Shown here: positions 1 through 8,745 of the stretch, one piece after another
How positions within the stretch are numbered: position 1 is the stretch's first letter
How the letters are laid out: every line of letters starts with the position of its first letter
NCBI GenBank assembly: GCA_015654925.1
Contig: JAATFX010000137.1
Location: 1 to 64,000 of the forward strand
DNA length: 64,000 bases
Origin: Enterobacterales bacterium
Lineage (GTDB): Bacteria; Pseudomonadota; Gammaproteobacteria; Enterobacterales; Enterobacteriaceae
Direction: 5' to 3'
Position numbers and translations under genes: made by a program
The notes under the pieces: generated by a model
Databases searched by the model: none
What the model was told of the DNA's origin: nothing
Seen by the model: the letters and a program-made list of their open reading frames with translations, nothing else

Positions 1-76
1 CCTCGGCGATGGCGCGGCCAATGCCCGCCGTCGATCCGGTAACGATGGCCCTGCGGCCTGTAAGTTCGATTTTCAT
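1..76 (-). CDS. Short-chain dehydrogenase/reductase, N-terminal fragment (runs off the left edge)
   Basis: Only the first 25 codons are inside the window. Read on the minus strand from the ATG at 74-76, the peptide begins MKIELTGRRAIVTG and continues STAGIGRAIAE. This is the N-terminal Rossmann strand and glycine motif TGxxxGIG that binds NAD(P) in classical SDR enzymes. The gene lies downstream of the SRPBCC and reductase genes on the same strand and may share their transcript. The substrate cannot be judged from this fragment. Confidence 0.8.
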   Translation of the reverse strand, partial: MKIELTGRRAIVTGSTAGIGRAIAE

Positions 77-158
77 GCTTTTTCTCCGATGGTGCGTGGT
101 GGGTGATTTATCCACCGATCCTGGCCGGCAGCGCGGCCCGGACGTCAGGACAAATGCG

Positions 159-662
159 TCAACCGGCTTTCTTCGCCGCTTCCGCCTGCGCCGCGCGGGC
201 CAGGCGTTCAACCCAGTCCTGGTGATAGCTGAAAAGCGCCCCGGGATGCTTGCGGCCAAGCTCCTCCAGGAAGAAGTGGCCCTGCTGCGTCTCCTCGGTC
301 AGCACATGGCAGCCATCGTCGGTAGGGGTGATGACCCAGCCGTGGTAAGCGCTCGAACCGGTCTCGTCGCCGTCGACTGTCGTCGCCCACGCAAGCCTTC
401 GGTTGGGCACGTATTCCGTCACCACAAGGCTCATTGGGAATCCGACCGTCACCCGGCTGTACTGGGTTCCGAGCGCCAGTTCCGGCTCGCCGGACAGGAT
501 TTTTACCTGATTTTCGGGCGGGAAATAACTCGACCAATTCTCCGCGTCGATGAGCAGTTTCCACACCACTTCAGGCGGCGCTTTCACGTCAATGTCGTTA
601 AGTGCATAGATAGCTGACGTTTTCGGGTCATAACGTTCGGGCCAGATTACATGGTGGTACAT
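159..662 (-). CDS. SRPBCC (START-like) domain protein
   Basis: The 167-residue protein has the helix-grip pattern of the SRPBCC superfamily. An early strand IYALNDIDVKAPPEVVWKLL is followed by the ligand-pocket helix DAENWSSYFPP, then alternating strands, and a long C-terminal helix from about residue 135 (FLEELGRKHPGALFSYHQDWVERLARAA). Such proteins bind hydrophobic ligands or act as cyclases or hydrolases; no catalytic residue can be assigned here. The ATG at 660-662 is preceded by GGAGTGA as a ribosome site. It starts just past the stop of the upstream frameshifted reductase, so the two look cotranscribed. The family call is sound, the function is unknown. Confidence 0.75.
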   Translation of the reverse strand: MYHHVIWPERYDPKTSAIYALNDIDVKAPPEVVWKLLIDAENWSSYFPPENQVKILSGEPELALGTQYSRVTVGFPMSLVVTEYVPNRRLAWATTVDGDETGSSAYHGWVITPTDDGCHVLTEETQQGHFFLEELGRKHPGALFSYHQDWVERLARAAQAEAAKKAG

Positions 663-665
663 AGC

Positions 666-1255
666 TCACTCCTTTTTGAAAAAATCCTGGAAAATCAGGG
701 GCGCCCAGCTCTGGTCCCGCGCCTGCACGAGCTGCCCGCCCTGCGCGATCTCGCCGAGATTGACCGGCGCGTAGCCGAGCCGCTCGACCAGGGCGGCGAC
801 CGTCGCGGTCGCGCCTCGGTCGTCGCCCGACAAGAAAATCACCCGGCGGCGGCAGGCGCCTGTGCGAGCAGGTCCGCGGACAGATGATTGAATGCCTTCA
901 CCAGGAGCGCCCCGGTCAGCGCCTTGGCCACGACCGCCGATGAAGGCAAATTGTCGAGCTCGGACAGCGGCACGCCGTAGGCGTTGGTGACGTCGATGAC
1001 GATTTTGCCCTGCCAAGTCGCGGCGGCCTTGGCGACGTCGCGGTGCGACCAAAATGGAACCGCCAGGAGAATCACATCGGCCTTGAGCGCTTCTTGCAGC
1101 GTCAGGGGAACAACCTTGTCGCCAAGGTCTTTGGCTATTGACGCTATGGAGTCTGGCCCGCGCGTGTTCGCGATACCAACGGTGATGTTGCTGCGGGCGA
1201 ATTGACTGGCCAGGGCTTTGCCGACGCTGCCGCTGCCGATGATCGAATAAGTCAT
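666..1255 (-). pseudogene. NADPH-dependent F420-reductase-like NAD(P)-binding protein, frameshifted
   Basis: Two overlapping frames together give one protein of about 195 residues. The first starts at ATG 1253-1255 with MTYSIIGSGSVGKAL, a Rossmann GxGxxG motif. It runs through VILLAVPFWSHRDVAKA and VIDVTNAYG to AFNHLSADLLAQAPAAAG and stops at 839. The reading then continues one frame over as RRVIFLSGDDRGATATVAAL and LIFQDFFKKE, ending at 666. The family normally reads straight through the GRRVIFLSGDD segment, so a one-base indel near 840-850 breaks the gene. It may be a true pseudogene or a sequencing error. It sits divergent from the LysR gene at 1408 and leads the minus-strand oxidoreductase cluster. 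Confidence 0.75.
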
Positions 1256-1407
1256 GAATGACTCCTTGGTTGGACGGTCAGGGATCTGCACGCTACCGTA
1301 GAACTGGTGCACTTCGCGGGCAGCCTTGCTGCATGGGTAGGGATGGTAACGCCTGGCTATGTATCCGAGAAGCCGGTATATTGAGATGCAAACTATCTGT
1401 ATATGAG

Positions 1408-2343
1408 ATGGATGATAATCCAATGCTTGATGGCGTTTCGCTGGATCAACTCAGAACCTTCATTGCCGCTGTGGATGAGGGCAGCTTTTCGGCCGCGGCC
1501 CGGAAGCTCAACCGGGTACAGTCAGCGGTAAGCGGCTGGGTCGGCGGGCTGGAGGACCAAATAGGGGTCGTGCTTTTTGACCGCTCGGGCCGTCTGCCGA
1601 AGCTCACGCCGGAAGGCGTGCTGTTGCTCGCGGACGCCCGCGACATCATCTCCGGGGTGGACACGCTGAAGGCGCGCGCCAGGCTCATGACCTCAGGCGT
1701 CGAAACAGAACTCTCGGTGGTGATCGACGTGTTCTTTCCAACCAGCGTGGTCAGCGCCGTCGTCAAAGCGTTCGCGGCCCAGTTCCCATTGACGCCGCTG
1801 CGCCTCTTCGTCGAAGCCCTGGGAGCGGCCTATCGACCCGTTCTGGACGGACGGTGCAGCCTGGGCATCCTGCCGCCGTTGCCGCAGACTTTTCCATCAT
1901 TGGTTAGCGAGCGGCTGGGGGAATTGCCGTTGGTCGCGGTCGCCGCGCCAGGTCATCCGCTCGCGCGCTTGGGTCATCGGATACCACGGCGCGAGCTGGC
2001 GAAACATATACAACTGGTACTCACCGACCGGTCAGACCTTACGGTCGGTCGGGATTTCGCCGTCGCATCGCCGTCGACCTGGCGTCTGGCGGACTTATCC
2101 ACCAAATATGCATTTCTCAAAGACTGCGTTGGATGGGGAGGGATGCCCGTGCATATGGTCGAGCAAGACATCGCGGCAGGCACGTTGGTAGTGCTGGATG
2201 TGGACGACATGCCGCCCACGGGTTTCATGTTGACGATGTCGGCATTTCACCAGCCTTCGCAACCGCCCGGACCCGCTGGTAAATGGTTCGTCGATCGCTT
2301 GAAGGCCTTGTGGCAGCAACCCGATGCCGTCCAGATGCCGTAA
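1408..2343 (+). CDS. LysR-family transcriptional regulator
   Basis: The 311-residue protein starts MDDNPMLDG. A LysR winged helix-turn-helix covers about residues 10-70 (LDQLRTFIAAVDEGSFSAAA, then QSAVSGWVGGLEDQIGVVLF). A periplasmic-binding-like effector domain follows. The start at 1408 (or 1423) fits the usual distance to the HTH; upstream in-frame codons give unrelated sequence. The gene is divergent from the frameshifted reductase, the usual arrangement for a LysR activator of the neighbouring minus-strand genes. A W replaces the more usual R in the recognition helix region (SAVSGWVGGLE), which may only reflect a divergent subgroup. The effector is unknown. Confidence 0.85.
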   Translation: MDDNPMLDGVSLDQLRTFIAAVDEGSFSAAARKLNRVQSAVSGWVGGLEDQIGVVLFDRSGRLPKLTPEGVLLLADARDIISGVDTLKARARLMTSGVETELSVVIDVFFPTSVVSAVVKAFAAQFPLTPLRLFVEALGAAYRPVLDGRCSLGILPPLPQTFPSLVSERLGELPLVAVAAPGHPLARLGHRIPRRELAKHIQLVLTDRSDLTVGRDFAVASPSTWRLADLSTKYAFLKDCVGWGGMPVHMVEQDIAAGTLVVLDVDDMPPTGFMLTMSAFHQPSQPPGPAGKWFVDRLKALWQQPDAVQMP

Positions 2344-2442
2344 AGCGCATCGCCAACATGGCGGAGCATTATTGACGGTCGCCCATAACCTGGACTCACC
2401 GGCCACTGCGTGCCTTGGCCAACAGCCGAACCAGCCGGTCCC

Positions 2443-3078
2443 TTACCCTAGTTCACGTGACCCCTGCCAAATCAGCCTGATCGCCAGCAGCGATACCATC
2501 ACGCCAATGACTTTCCCAACCGTGCGGTGGACATGGGAGTAAGCCCGCCGTATCGCCGCGCGGGAAAAGGTTTGGCACAGGAATAGCCGCCAGAGAAATG
2601 ACGCCAGGATAATGCCGCACCAGGTCGTCAATTTGGCCCACAGCGGGGTTTGGGGCGTCAGGGTGACGGAAAAAATACCGATGAAAAACAGCACGGTTTG
2701 TGGATTGGACAGGTCTGAAATCAGCCCGCGGCGAAAATAGCGCCAGCCGTTGCCGGCCATGGCTTGCGCTGTCGCGGTCAGGCTAAACTCGTGGCGGTTG
2801 CGAAACACGGTCCAGGCATACCACAGCAGGTAAAGCCCGCCAAGGATCTTGACCATGGCAAACAGGCCTTCACAACGGGTCATCAGGGCATTCAGGCCAA
2901 ATAAACCCAGGCCCGAGTAAAACGCGTTGCCAAGCACCACGCCGCTGCCGCACACCAGCCCGGCGCGCCGGCCGGCGGTGAGGGTGGTTTGCACCACCAC
3001 GAACAGGTTCGAACCGGGGTTCAGGAAGGTCAAAATAAACAGTCCTAGCGTGATAAAAACCCCATGAATCGCATCCAT
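2443..3078 (-). CDS. LysE/RhtC-family amino-acid exporter
   Basis: The 211-residue inner-membrane protein shows the LysE-superfamily layout: an N-terminal helix with the family motif region LFILTFLNPGSNLFVVVQTT, helices around 40-60 and 75-92, and the second conserved NPQTVLFFIGIFSV segment around residue 125. It resembles the RhtC threonine exporter group in length and motif placement. These proteins export amino acids by proton-motive force. The gene stands alone between the LysR gene (convergent) and the RIO kinase, with no regulator beside it. Substrate is not predictable. Confidence 0.8.
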   Translation of the reverse strand: MDAIHGVFITLGLFILTFLNPGSNLFVVVQTTLTAGRRAGLVCGSGVVLGNAFYSGLGLFGLNALMTRCEGLFAMVKILGGLYLLWYAWTVFRNRHEFSLTATAQAMAGNGWRYFRRGLISDLSNPQTVLFFIGIFSVTLTPQTPLWAKLTTWCGIILASFLWRLFLCQTFSRAAIRRAYSHVHRTVGKVIGVMVSLLAIRLIWQGSRELG

Positions 3079-3240
3079 CGCTGTTCCTTATCAGTTGGGT
3101 GATGATAGATGCCAAATTATCCCGGAATGGCTAAGCAGACAACAGTTTGGAGCGGATACATATTATTGAGGATGGCGCCGAGGCCAAAAGGGGGGTATCT
3201 GCGTTTAACAATGACACCTTCTCCGGCCATGTCCCCGGCT

Positions 3241-4092
3241 TCAAAGATCGCGTTCTTTCAGCGCCCGCTGGCGATCATAATATTCATTTTCGGCGGAAAT
3301 GATTTCATCGAGCAGCGAATCCACATCGGCTTTATGCGTATCTTCGGCGAACTGCCCGGTCAGAATCGTTTCCGGGGTCAGTTTGCCATCTTCATACAGC
3401 GCCCAGATTTCTTTCGCATAACGGGTTTCCAGCAACCGCGGCGCGAACCGCCCGTAGTATTCGGTCATATTGTTCACATCGCGTTCGAACATCGATTCGG
3501 CATGGTTGTTCGCCGCAGCATCGACGGCCTGCGGCAGGTCGATAATCACCGGCCCCTCGGCGTCCATCAGCACATTAAATTCCGATAAATCCCCATGCAC
3601 GATACCCGCGCACAGCATCCGCACGATATTGCGGATCATGGTGTCGAAATCGGCTACCGCTTCTTCTTCAGTCAGAACCACATCGCTCAGCCGCGGCGCG
3701 ACCACGCCGGCAGCGTCGGTGATAAGCTCCATCAGCAGCACGCCGTCCAGACAAATATACGGCTGCGGCACCCGCACGCCGGCATTCGCCAGACGAAACA
3801 GCGCATCGACTTCCGCCGTCTGCCAGGATTCTTCCTGCTGTTTGCGTCCGAACTTCGAGCCTTTTTGCATCGCACGCGCATCGCGGCTGTTACGCACTTT
3901 GCGGCCTTCCTGATACTGCACGGCCTGCTTGAAGCTACGCTGCGTGGCTTCCTTGTAAACTTTGGCGCAACGTATCTCTTCACCGCATAACACGGTGTAA
4001 ACGTCGGCTTCTTTGCCGCTTTTCAGTCGACGGACCACATCGTCTATCAGGCCGTCATCCACCAGCGGTTGGATTCTATTTGGAATTTTCAT
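3241..4092 (-). CDS. RIO-type serine protein kinase
   Basis: The 283-residue protein is a bacterial RIO1-like kinase. The glycine-poor nucleotide loop is SGKEADVY (residues 25-32) and the ATP-contacting lysine is in RCAKVYK (K44). The catalytic loop is HGDLSEFNVL with D168, and the metal-binding motif is IIDLPQ with D185. These are the RIO versions of the kinase subdomains; the activation segment of eukaryotic kinases is absent, as expected. Length matches stand-alone bacterial RIO proteins such as Pseudomonas PA4780. The gene is monocistronic with a 266-base leader region upstream. The substrate is unknown. Confidence 0.9.
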   Translation of the reverse strand: MKIPNRIQPLVDDGLIDDVVRRLKSGKEADVYTVLCGEEIRCAKVYKEATQRSFKQAVQYQEGRKVRNSRDARAMQKGSKFGRKQQEESWQTAEVDALFRLANAGVRVPQPYICLDGVLLMELITDAAGVVAPRLSDVVLTEEEAVADFDTMIRNIVRMLCAGIVHGDLSEFNVLMDAEGPVIIDLPQAVDAAANNHAESMFERDVNNMTEYYGRFAPRLLETRYAKEIWALYEDGKLTPETILTGQFAEDTHKADVDSLLDEIISAENEYYDRQRALKERDL

Positions 4093-4358
4093 GCAGCCTT
4101 GTACCTTATTTCAGCGCATGAGGGAATGACCTGCGCAATATTCTTGCGGGATAAGAGCTATCTTGTAGCAGTTTAGCAGTATTAGTCGTTCTCTAGCCTA
4201 TGCCCAGATTGAAACTATTATGCCACAATATTTATGGATACTGGACGTTATGGGCGATTTGCAGGCTTTCGTCTCAAAAAAAATCGACATGGCGAATGTT
4301 AATCGTTGAGAAACAGGCGCGGCCAAGCGTGATTCGACCAATCATCCGGCCAACAGTG

Positions 4359-5291
4359 CTAACCCAACAACGTATCCCAGGGCGCCACGGGCAGAAAAAC
4401 GCCGATCAATGCATCCACCACTACCCTTACCTTCGGCGCCAGATCCCGTGAACGCGGCCAGAGAGCGGTGACCGCAATATCATTTGGCGGCGTAGGCAGC
4501 GGAACGGCCGTTAGCTTGCCGGCATGGATTTCTTCGGCCGCCAGCCAGGTTGCCACATAAGCGATTCCCATGCCGCTCACTGCGGCATCCCGCAGCGCTT
4601 CGCCGTTGCTGATAATGTGCCGGTAAGGCAGGTTATAGGATTTGGCTTTCCCCTCCCGATCAAGGAAGACCCAGGGCAGCGGCCGCCCGCCATTGGCAAA
4701 ACCCAGGCAATCGTGCTGGCTCAAGTCCTCTATCCTGTTCGGCAATCCGCGCTGTAGCAGGTAGCCGGGCGCAGCACAGACCACCGAATGCTGAAACCCC
4801 AAAGCGCGGGCATTGAGGTTGGCGGAATTTCCCGGATCGCCGAGACGAACCGCCAAATCCACCCGTTCTTCCACCAGATCGATCCTGCCATCGGTGAAAG
4901 ACACATCCATTTCAAGCGCGGGATAAAGACCGGCCACGTCTTTGAGCACCGGCATGATGCGCAATCGGCCAAACGAGACGGGCAGGTTTATCCGTACGCT
5001 GCCGGAAACTTCCCGTTTTCTGGATGAGAGCAGGGATTCCGCCGAGTTGAGCTCATCAAGCACCCTGAGGCAGCTCTGGTAATAATCAAGCCCCTCATTG
5101 GTCAGGCTCAGGCTGCGCGTGGTTCGGTTTAAGAGTTTGACGCCCAGCCGGTCTTCGAGCCGTGCGACGCTTTTGCCAGGCGCGGATTTTGATATCCCCA
5201 TCCGTATAGCCGCGGCGGTAAAACTCCCCGTTTCCACCGTATAAACAAACGCGGAGATATCCTGAAGCCGGGAATGCAGACCATTTTTCAT
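4359..5291 (-). CDS. LysR-family transcriptional regulator
   Basis: This 310-residue LysR protein has its HTH near the N-terminus (LQDISAFVYTVETGSFTAAA, then SKSAPGKSVARLEDRLGVKL) and a LysR substrate domain with GSVRINLPVSFGRLRIMPVL at about residue 95. That segment is typical of the large group with enterobacterial paralogs such as DmlR and AaeR. Start MKNGLHSRL at 5291 was chosen because it gives the normal N-terminal length; an upstream ATG at 5330 would add 13 residues. It is divergent from the MDR reductase at 5396, so it probably controls that gene from the roughly 100-base shared intergenic region. Confidence 0.88.
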   Translation of the reverse strand: MKNGLHSRLQDISAFVYTVETGSFTAAAIRMGISKSAPGKSVARLEDRLGVKLLNRTTRSLSLTNEGLDYYQSCLRVLDELNSAESLLSSRKREVSGSVRINLPVSFGRLRIMPVLKDVAGLYPALEMDVSFTDGRIDLVEERVDLAVRLGDPGNSANLNARALGFQHSVVCAAPGYLLQRGLPNRIEDLSQHDCLGFANGGRPLPWVFLDREGKAKSYNLPYRHIISNGEALRDAAVSGMGIAYVATWLAAEEIHAGKLTAVPLPTPPNDIAVTALWPRSRDLAPKVRVVVDALIGVFLPVAPWDTLLG

Positions 5292-5395
5292 TTGATTGGC
5301 GAATATAAGGAGGAAATGATACGCCATCATAGCGCGATACAGGACATTACGTCGCCAGTAACATGATCGATATTATTCATAGCGGAGATATCGTC

Positions 5396-6427
5396 ATGAC
5401 GCAGACCATGAAACAATGGCAGTTGCATCAATTTGGCATTGAACAACTAAAGCAGGTTGACGTTCCGGTCCCTACCCCTGGGAAAAACCAACTACTGGTC
5501 AGGGTAGCCGCGGTCTCTTTGAACTATCGCGATAAGCTGGTCGTGGAAGGTGAATTATTAGCCGAGAAACCGCTGATGCCCTTTGTGCCGACATCGGATA
5601 TGGCGGGCGAAGTGGCGGCCGTGGGCAAGGATGTCACTAAATTCCGGCGCGGCGATCGGGTATCCGGCAACTTCTGGACACAGTGGATTGACGGCGAACC
5701 GCCCGCCGAAATGCTCCGCCACGGCCTTTCCCTCGGCGGGCCGTTGCCCGGCATGCTGGCGGAATATGTGTTGCTGGATGAAAGCGTGGCCGTCAGGGTT
5801 GCGGCGACATTAACGGATGAGCAAGCCGCTACCCTCCCGGTCGCCGCGCTGACCGCCTGGTTTGCCTTGATTGAGATGGGGCAACTTAAAGCCGGACAGG
5901 CCATTGTTACGCAGGGAACGGGCGGCGTATCTCTTTTTGCCCTGCAAATCGCCCGCGCTTTCGGCGCCAAAGCGATCATCACGTCCCGCAGCGCTGAAAA
6001 GCTGGCGCGCGTTAAAAGCTTGGCGGACTGCGATACCATCGATACCACGGAATATCCTGACTGGGCGCCAAAAGTCCTGTCATTGACCGCCGGACGGGGC
6101 GCCGACCATATTATTGAAAATATCGGCGGGGAAAATCTCGGTCAGTCCGTAGCCGCGCTGGCGACCGGCGGCCGGATAGCCCAGATTGGGTTTCTTAACG
6201 GCCCGGACATCATATTACCCGCCGTTCCCTTAATGCTGCGGCGCGCTGTTATTCAAGGGATCTCGGTGGGTCACCGGCGTGCGTTTGAGCAAATGACGGC
6301 CGCCTTTGAACAGAAAAACATTAAGCCGGTGGTGGACCAGGTCTATAGTTTCAGCGAGGTTCCCGCGGCGTTTCGGCATCTGGATCGGGGGCCTTTTGGC
6401 AAAGTGGTCATCCGGGTAATTGACTGA
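5396..6427 (+). CDS. MDR-superfamily NAD(P)-dependent alcohol dehydrogenase/quinone reductase
   Basis: The 343-residue protein is a medium-chain dehydrogenase/reductase. The GroES-like part (about 1-130) includes VSLNYRDKLVVEGEL and DMAGEVAAVGKDVTKFRRGD. The Rossmann part carries GTGGVSLFALQIARAFGAKA with the nucleotide-binding glycines at about residue 180. The cysteine cluster of the structural zinc lobe is not visible (the segment reads RHGLSLGGPLPGMLAEYVLL), so this is closer to zinc-free quinone-reductase-like members than to classic alcohol dehydrogenases. Start ATG 5396 has GGAG eight bases upstream. A divergent LysR gene is the likely regulator. Confidence 0.85.
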   Translation: MTQTMKQWQLHQFGIEQLKQVDVPVPTPGKNQLLVRVAAVSLNYRDKLVVEGELLAEKPLMPFVPTSDMAGEVAAVGKDVTKFRRGDRVSGNFWTQWIDGEPPAEMLRHGLSLGGPLPGMLAEYVLLDESVAVRVAATLTDEQAATLPVAALTAWFALIEMGQLKAGQAIVTQGTGGVSLFALQIARAFGAKAIITSRSAEKLARVKSLADCDTIDTTEYPDWAPKVLSLTAGRGADHIIENIGGENLGQSVAALATGGRIAQIGFLNGPDIILPAVPLMLRRAVIQGISVGHRRAFEQMTAAFEQKNIKPVVDQVYSFSEVPAAFRHLDRGPFGKVVIRVID

Positions 6428-6514
6428 TCGCGGCCCTTACTCATTTTTATGCTGCTCAATGCTGATTAACGCGTTTGGATAATGCCGGGAAATTTTTTAT
6501 ATTACGTCTCCGGC

Positions 6515-6850
6515 ATGATCCAATCAGAGGCTATATTGCACGCAAAATCCCTTATCAATGAAACCTCGTCGCTGCCTGAAGCCTGGAAATCACGCATTAT
6601 CAGCACTGTTGGCCAGGCGAATATCAAGCTGATCCGCATGGACCAACGCGGTATTGCGGCGGAACGGCATGAGGATTTCGCCGAGGCGCTGATTCTTATC
6701 GAAGGCAAACTACAGCTTGAGATTGAAGACCATCTGATTGATATGGCCTCGGGGGATTATTACGTTATTCCCCGCGGCAAAACGCACCGCGTTTTACCGG
6801 GGAGTTATGGAACGCTATTGCTGATTGACGCCGACCCCGCGATCTCCTGA
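6515..6850 (+). CDS. Cupin-domain protein
   Basis: A small 111-residue single-domain cupin. The two cupin motifs are recognisable: ERHEDFAEALILIEGKLQLE, giving H and E positions of motif 1, and GDYYVIPRGKTHRVLPGS, with the motif 2 histidine. Such proteins bind a metal or small ligand in a beta barrel. Start at ATG 6515 (MIQSEAILHAKSL) is preferred to the in-frame ATG at 6482 because family members begin about here. It follows the MDR reductase on the same strand after 87 bases and may be cotranscribed. The biochemical role is not known. Confidence 0.75.
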   Translation: MIQSEAILHAKSLINETSSLPEAWKSRIISTVGQANIKLIRMDQRGIAAERHEDFAEALILIEGKLQLEIEDHLIDMASGDYYVIPRGKTHRVLPGSYGTLLLIDADPAIS

Positions 6851-6949
6851 CAAAGTCCTTTGATACCGTGTCAGCTACGCTAGATAAAGACATGATGCGT
6901 GGTATAACCCGTCGAGCCGTAAATCAGCGGATGGTTCATGATGGGTTAT

Positions 6950-7354
6950 TTATAATTGGCCATGCTGCCAGCTTTTATGTACAAACTCCAGGCTGTAGCC
7001 GTCCGGATCGAAGACGTTGGCCGCATAGTAGCGCGGGTCATAATGCAGCCTGGCTCCCGGGGCGCCATTATCCCTGGCGCCAGCGCCGATAGCGGCGGCG
7101 TAAGCGTTATCAACATCGGTCTTGCTTTGCGCCACGAATCCCACATGGGCGGCCCCGCCCTCCACTACGCCGGCCCGCAGCCAGAAAAAGATCCGTCCGC
7201 CGGCCCCGAATCCTTTTAAATCGGGATGCCCGGGCGGACCGTCTTTACCATCGTAATCCAGGCGATCGGCGATCCCGAGCGGGGCAAGCGCGGCTTGGTA
7301 AAAGGCGATAGAACGATTGATATCGCTTACCGACAGAAAAATATGATCAAGCAT
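6950..7354 (-). CDS. VOC-family (glyoxalase/bleomycin-resistance fold) protein
   Basis: The 134-residue protein starts MLDHIFLSVSDINRSIAFYQ, the first beta-alpha unit of the vicinal-oxygen-chelate fold, with a putative metal-binding H4. The second module contains HVGFVAQSKTDVDNAYAAA and ends NVFDPDGYSLEFVHK, where the glutamate of the DPDGxxxE motif is the usual second-half metal ligand. Relatives are annotated as glyoxalase-like enzymes of unknown substrate. The gene is convergent with the cupin gene and transcribed towards it. Confidence 0.85.
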   Translation of the reverse strand: MLDHIFLSVSDINRSIAFYQAALAPLGIADRLDYDGKDGPPGHPDLKGFGAGGRIFFWLRAGVVEGGAAHVGFVAQSKTDVDNAYAAAIGAGARDNGAPGARLHYDPRYYAANVFDPDGYSLEFVHKSWQHGQL

Positions 7355-7544
7355 AAATGCCTCCGATAATCGTGATTAAATGTGATGATCGCCGGCGATC
7401 GCCACGGCCTGCATTAGCAATGCTCCCCCGCCACGACATTTGATCTGTCCAAGATAGCGCTGAAACCGGCCCGGGGCTTCTGCGATCCCACCCGAATGTT
7501 GCCTGTTTCTGCTTTATGTCCGCTACATACTGCCCGCTACAAAT

Positions 7545-8018
7545 TCAAGACCCCAGCGGCAATGCGCCCAAGGGTTTTATTTCGCGCAGGACAAAGGTCG
7601 TTTCCATCTCTTTGATCCGCGGCAGGCAGCGTATCACCGACATGGCGAACGCTGAATACTCATCCAGATCCCTGGCCACCACTTGCAGCAGGAAATCGGC
7701 GCCGCCCGCCACAGCATAGCAGGCGATTACCGCCGCCAGTTTCTCAATCTCCACTTCAAACTGCCTGGCTTCGGTTTCATTGTGGCTATCGATCTTTACC
7801 CGAATAAACGCCAATATGCCCAGCCCGGCTTTCTTCCGATCCAGCACCGCCCGGTAGCCGGCGATCACCCCGAGTTGCTCCAACTGCCTGACCCGGCGCC
7901 AACAAGGGGAGGCGGCCATGCCTACCTTTTCCGCCAACTGTTGGTTGGTCATCCGTCCCGCATCCTGCAATTCACGTAAGATTCTGATATCTGCCGCATC
8001 GAGGGAAATATTTGGCAT
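7545..8018 (-). CDS. Lrp/AsnC-family transcriptional regulator
   Basis: The 157-residue protein has an N-terminal winged HTH (LDAADIRILRELQDAGRMTN followed by QQLAEKVGMAASPCWRRVRQ) and a C-terminal RAM domain (ILAFIRVKIDSHNETEARQF, then CYAVAGGADFLLQVVARDLD). That combination defines Lrp/AsnC regulators that sense amino acids. It is divergent from the DUF2000 gene at 8153. The intergenic 8019-8152 contains the AT-rich stretch expected for a control region. It probably regulates that neighbour and itself. Confidence 0.92.
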   Translation of the reverse strand: MPNISLDAADIRILRELQDAGRMTNQQLAEKVGMAASPCWRRVRQLEQLGVIAGYRAVLDRKKAGLGILAFIRVKIDSHNETEARQFEVEIEKLAAVIACYAVAGGADFLLQVVARDLDEYSAFAMSVIRCLPRIKEMETTFVLREIKPLGALPLGS

Positions 8019-8152
8019 ATTTTTTCCTAATATGGTCTATAACAGGTAAAATATACCTTTTATAACCATTAAAAAGCAATAATAGACAGGTTCTGCCAGC
8101 GTTCCCGCATTATGATTTCAGCTCTGATTATTCATTTTCATAGGAAGAAATC

Positions 8153-8569
8153 GTGATTGAAGATCTGCGCATTGCGATTATCGTCAATCCCGCGCTGCCG
8201 ATGGGGCTATTGGCCAATACCGTGGGCGCCATCAGCATAGGTTTGGCCGCCAGGCTGCCGGAACTGGCTAACCAGCAATTGAGCGACAGCCGGGGTTTAA
8301 CCATCGATATCAGCTCGCGGCTACCGGTGCCGATCCTGCAGGCGGATGAAACGGTTATCAGGGCGCTGCTGCTCAAGGCCGCCGCCGATAGCAGAACCCG
8401 GGCAACGGTGCCGTTTCCTGCCTATGCCCGCAGTATGCATGATTATCTGGATTACCAACGCGAGTTCCCGCTGCGGACCCTAGCCATGGAAATCATCGAT
8501 GGGGTGGGTCTGGCCGGTCCGTCAAAGTGGATTAAATCGCTGACCGGTTCATTGAAGTTATTGCGATAA
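8153..8569 (+). CDS. DUF2000-family protein
   Basis: The 138-residue protein begins with a GTG at 8153, preceded by AGGAAG. It shows the DUF2000 pattern: an N-terminal strand and glycine-rich turn (LRIAIIVNPALPMGLLANTV, then GAISIGLAARLPEL), and later VPILQADETVIRALLLKA and PFPAYARSMHDYLDY. No enzymatic activity has been firmly established for the family. A second DUF2000 protein lies at 28986-29444. The divergent Lrp-type gene is the likely regulator, which hints at an amino-acid-related role. Confidence 0.75.
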   Translation: MIEDLRIAIIVNPALPMGLLANTVGAISIGLAARLPELANQQLSDSRGLTIDISSRLPVPILQADETVIRALLLKAAADSRTRATVPFPAYARSMHDYLDYQREFPLRTLAMEIIDGVGLAGPSKWIKSLTGSLKLLR

Positions 8570-8703
8570 GAGAGGCGCGTTCGCGTGGTGACGGAAGCGA
8601 TTAACGAATCCTTTATCTTGCCGAAATTAATCCGTTGACGCCGGCAAGCCGCGTTCTGGATAAGGCGAAATGCTTTACGACGCGAACAGCGACGGGCTAA
8701 GCG

Positions 8704-8740
8704 GCGGCAAAGCCGGAGAAAGCTTCGGCTTTGCCGCTGT
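8704..8740. terminator. Bidirectional hairpin terminator between convergent genes
   Basis: A perfect 12-base-pair stem, GCGGCAAAGCCG (8704-8715) with CGGCTTTGCCGC (8726-8737), encloses a 10-base loop and is followed by TGTTT. It lies between the convergent DUF2000 and SDR genes and probably stops transcription from at least the left side. The T tract is short. Confidence 0.6.
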
Positions 8741-8745
8741 TTGGG

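Noticed and set aside
7387..7400. 14-base palindrome GATCGCCGGCGATC as an operator
   Set aside because: GC-rich palindromes of this kind are common in this DNA and no second copy or clear promoter context was seen.
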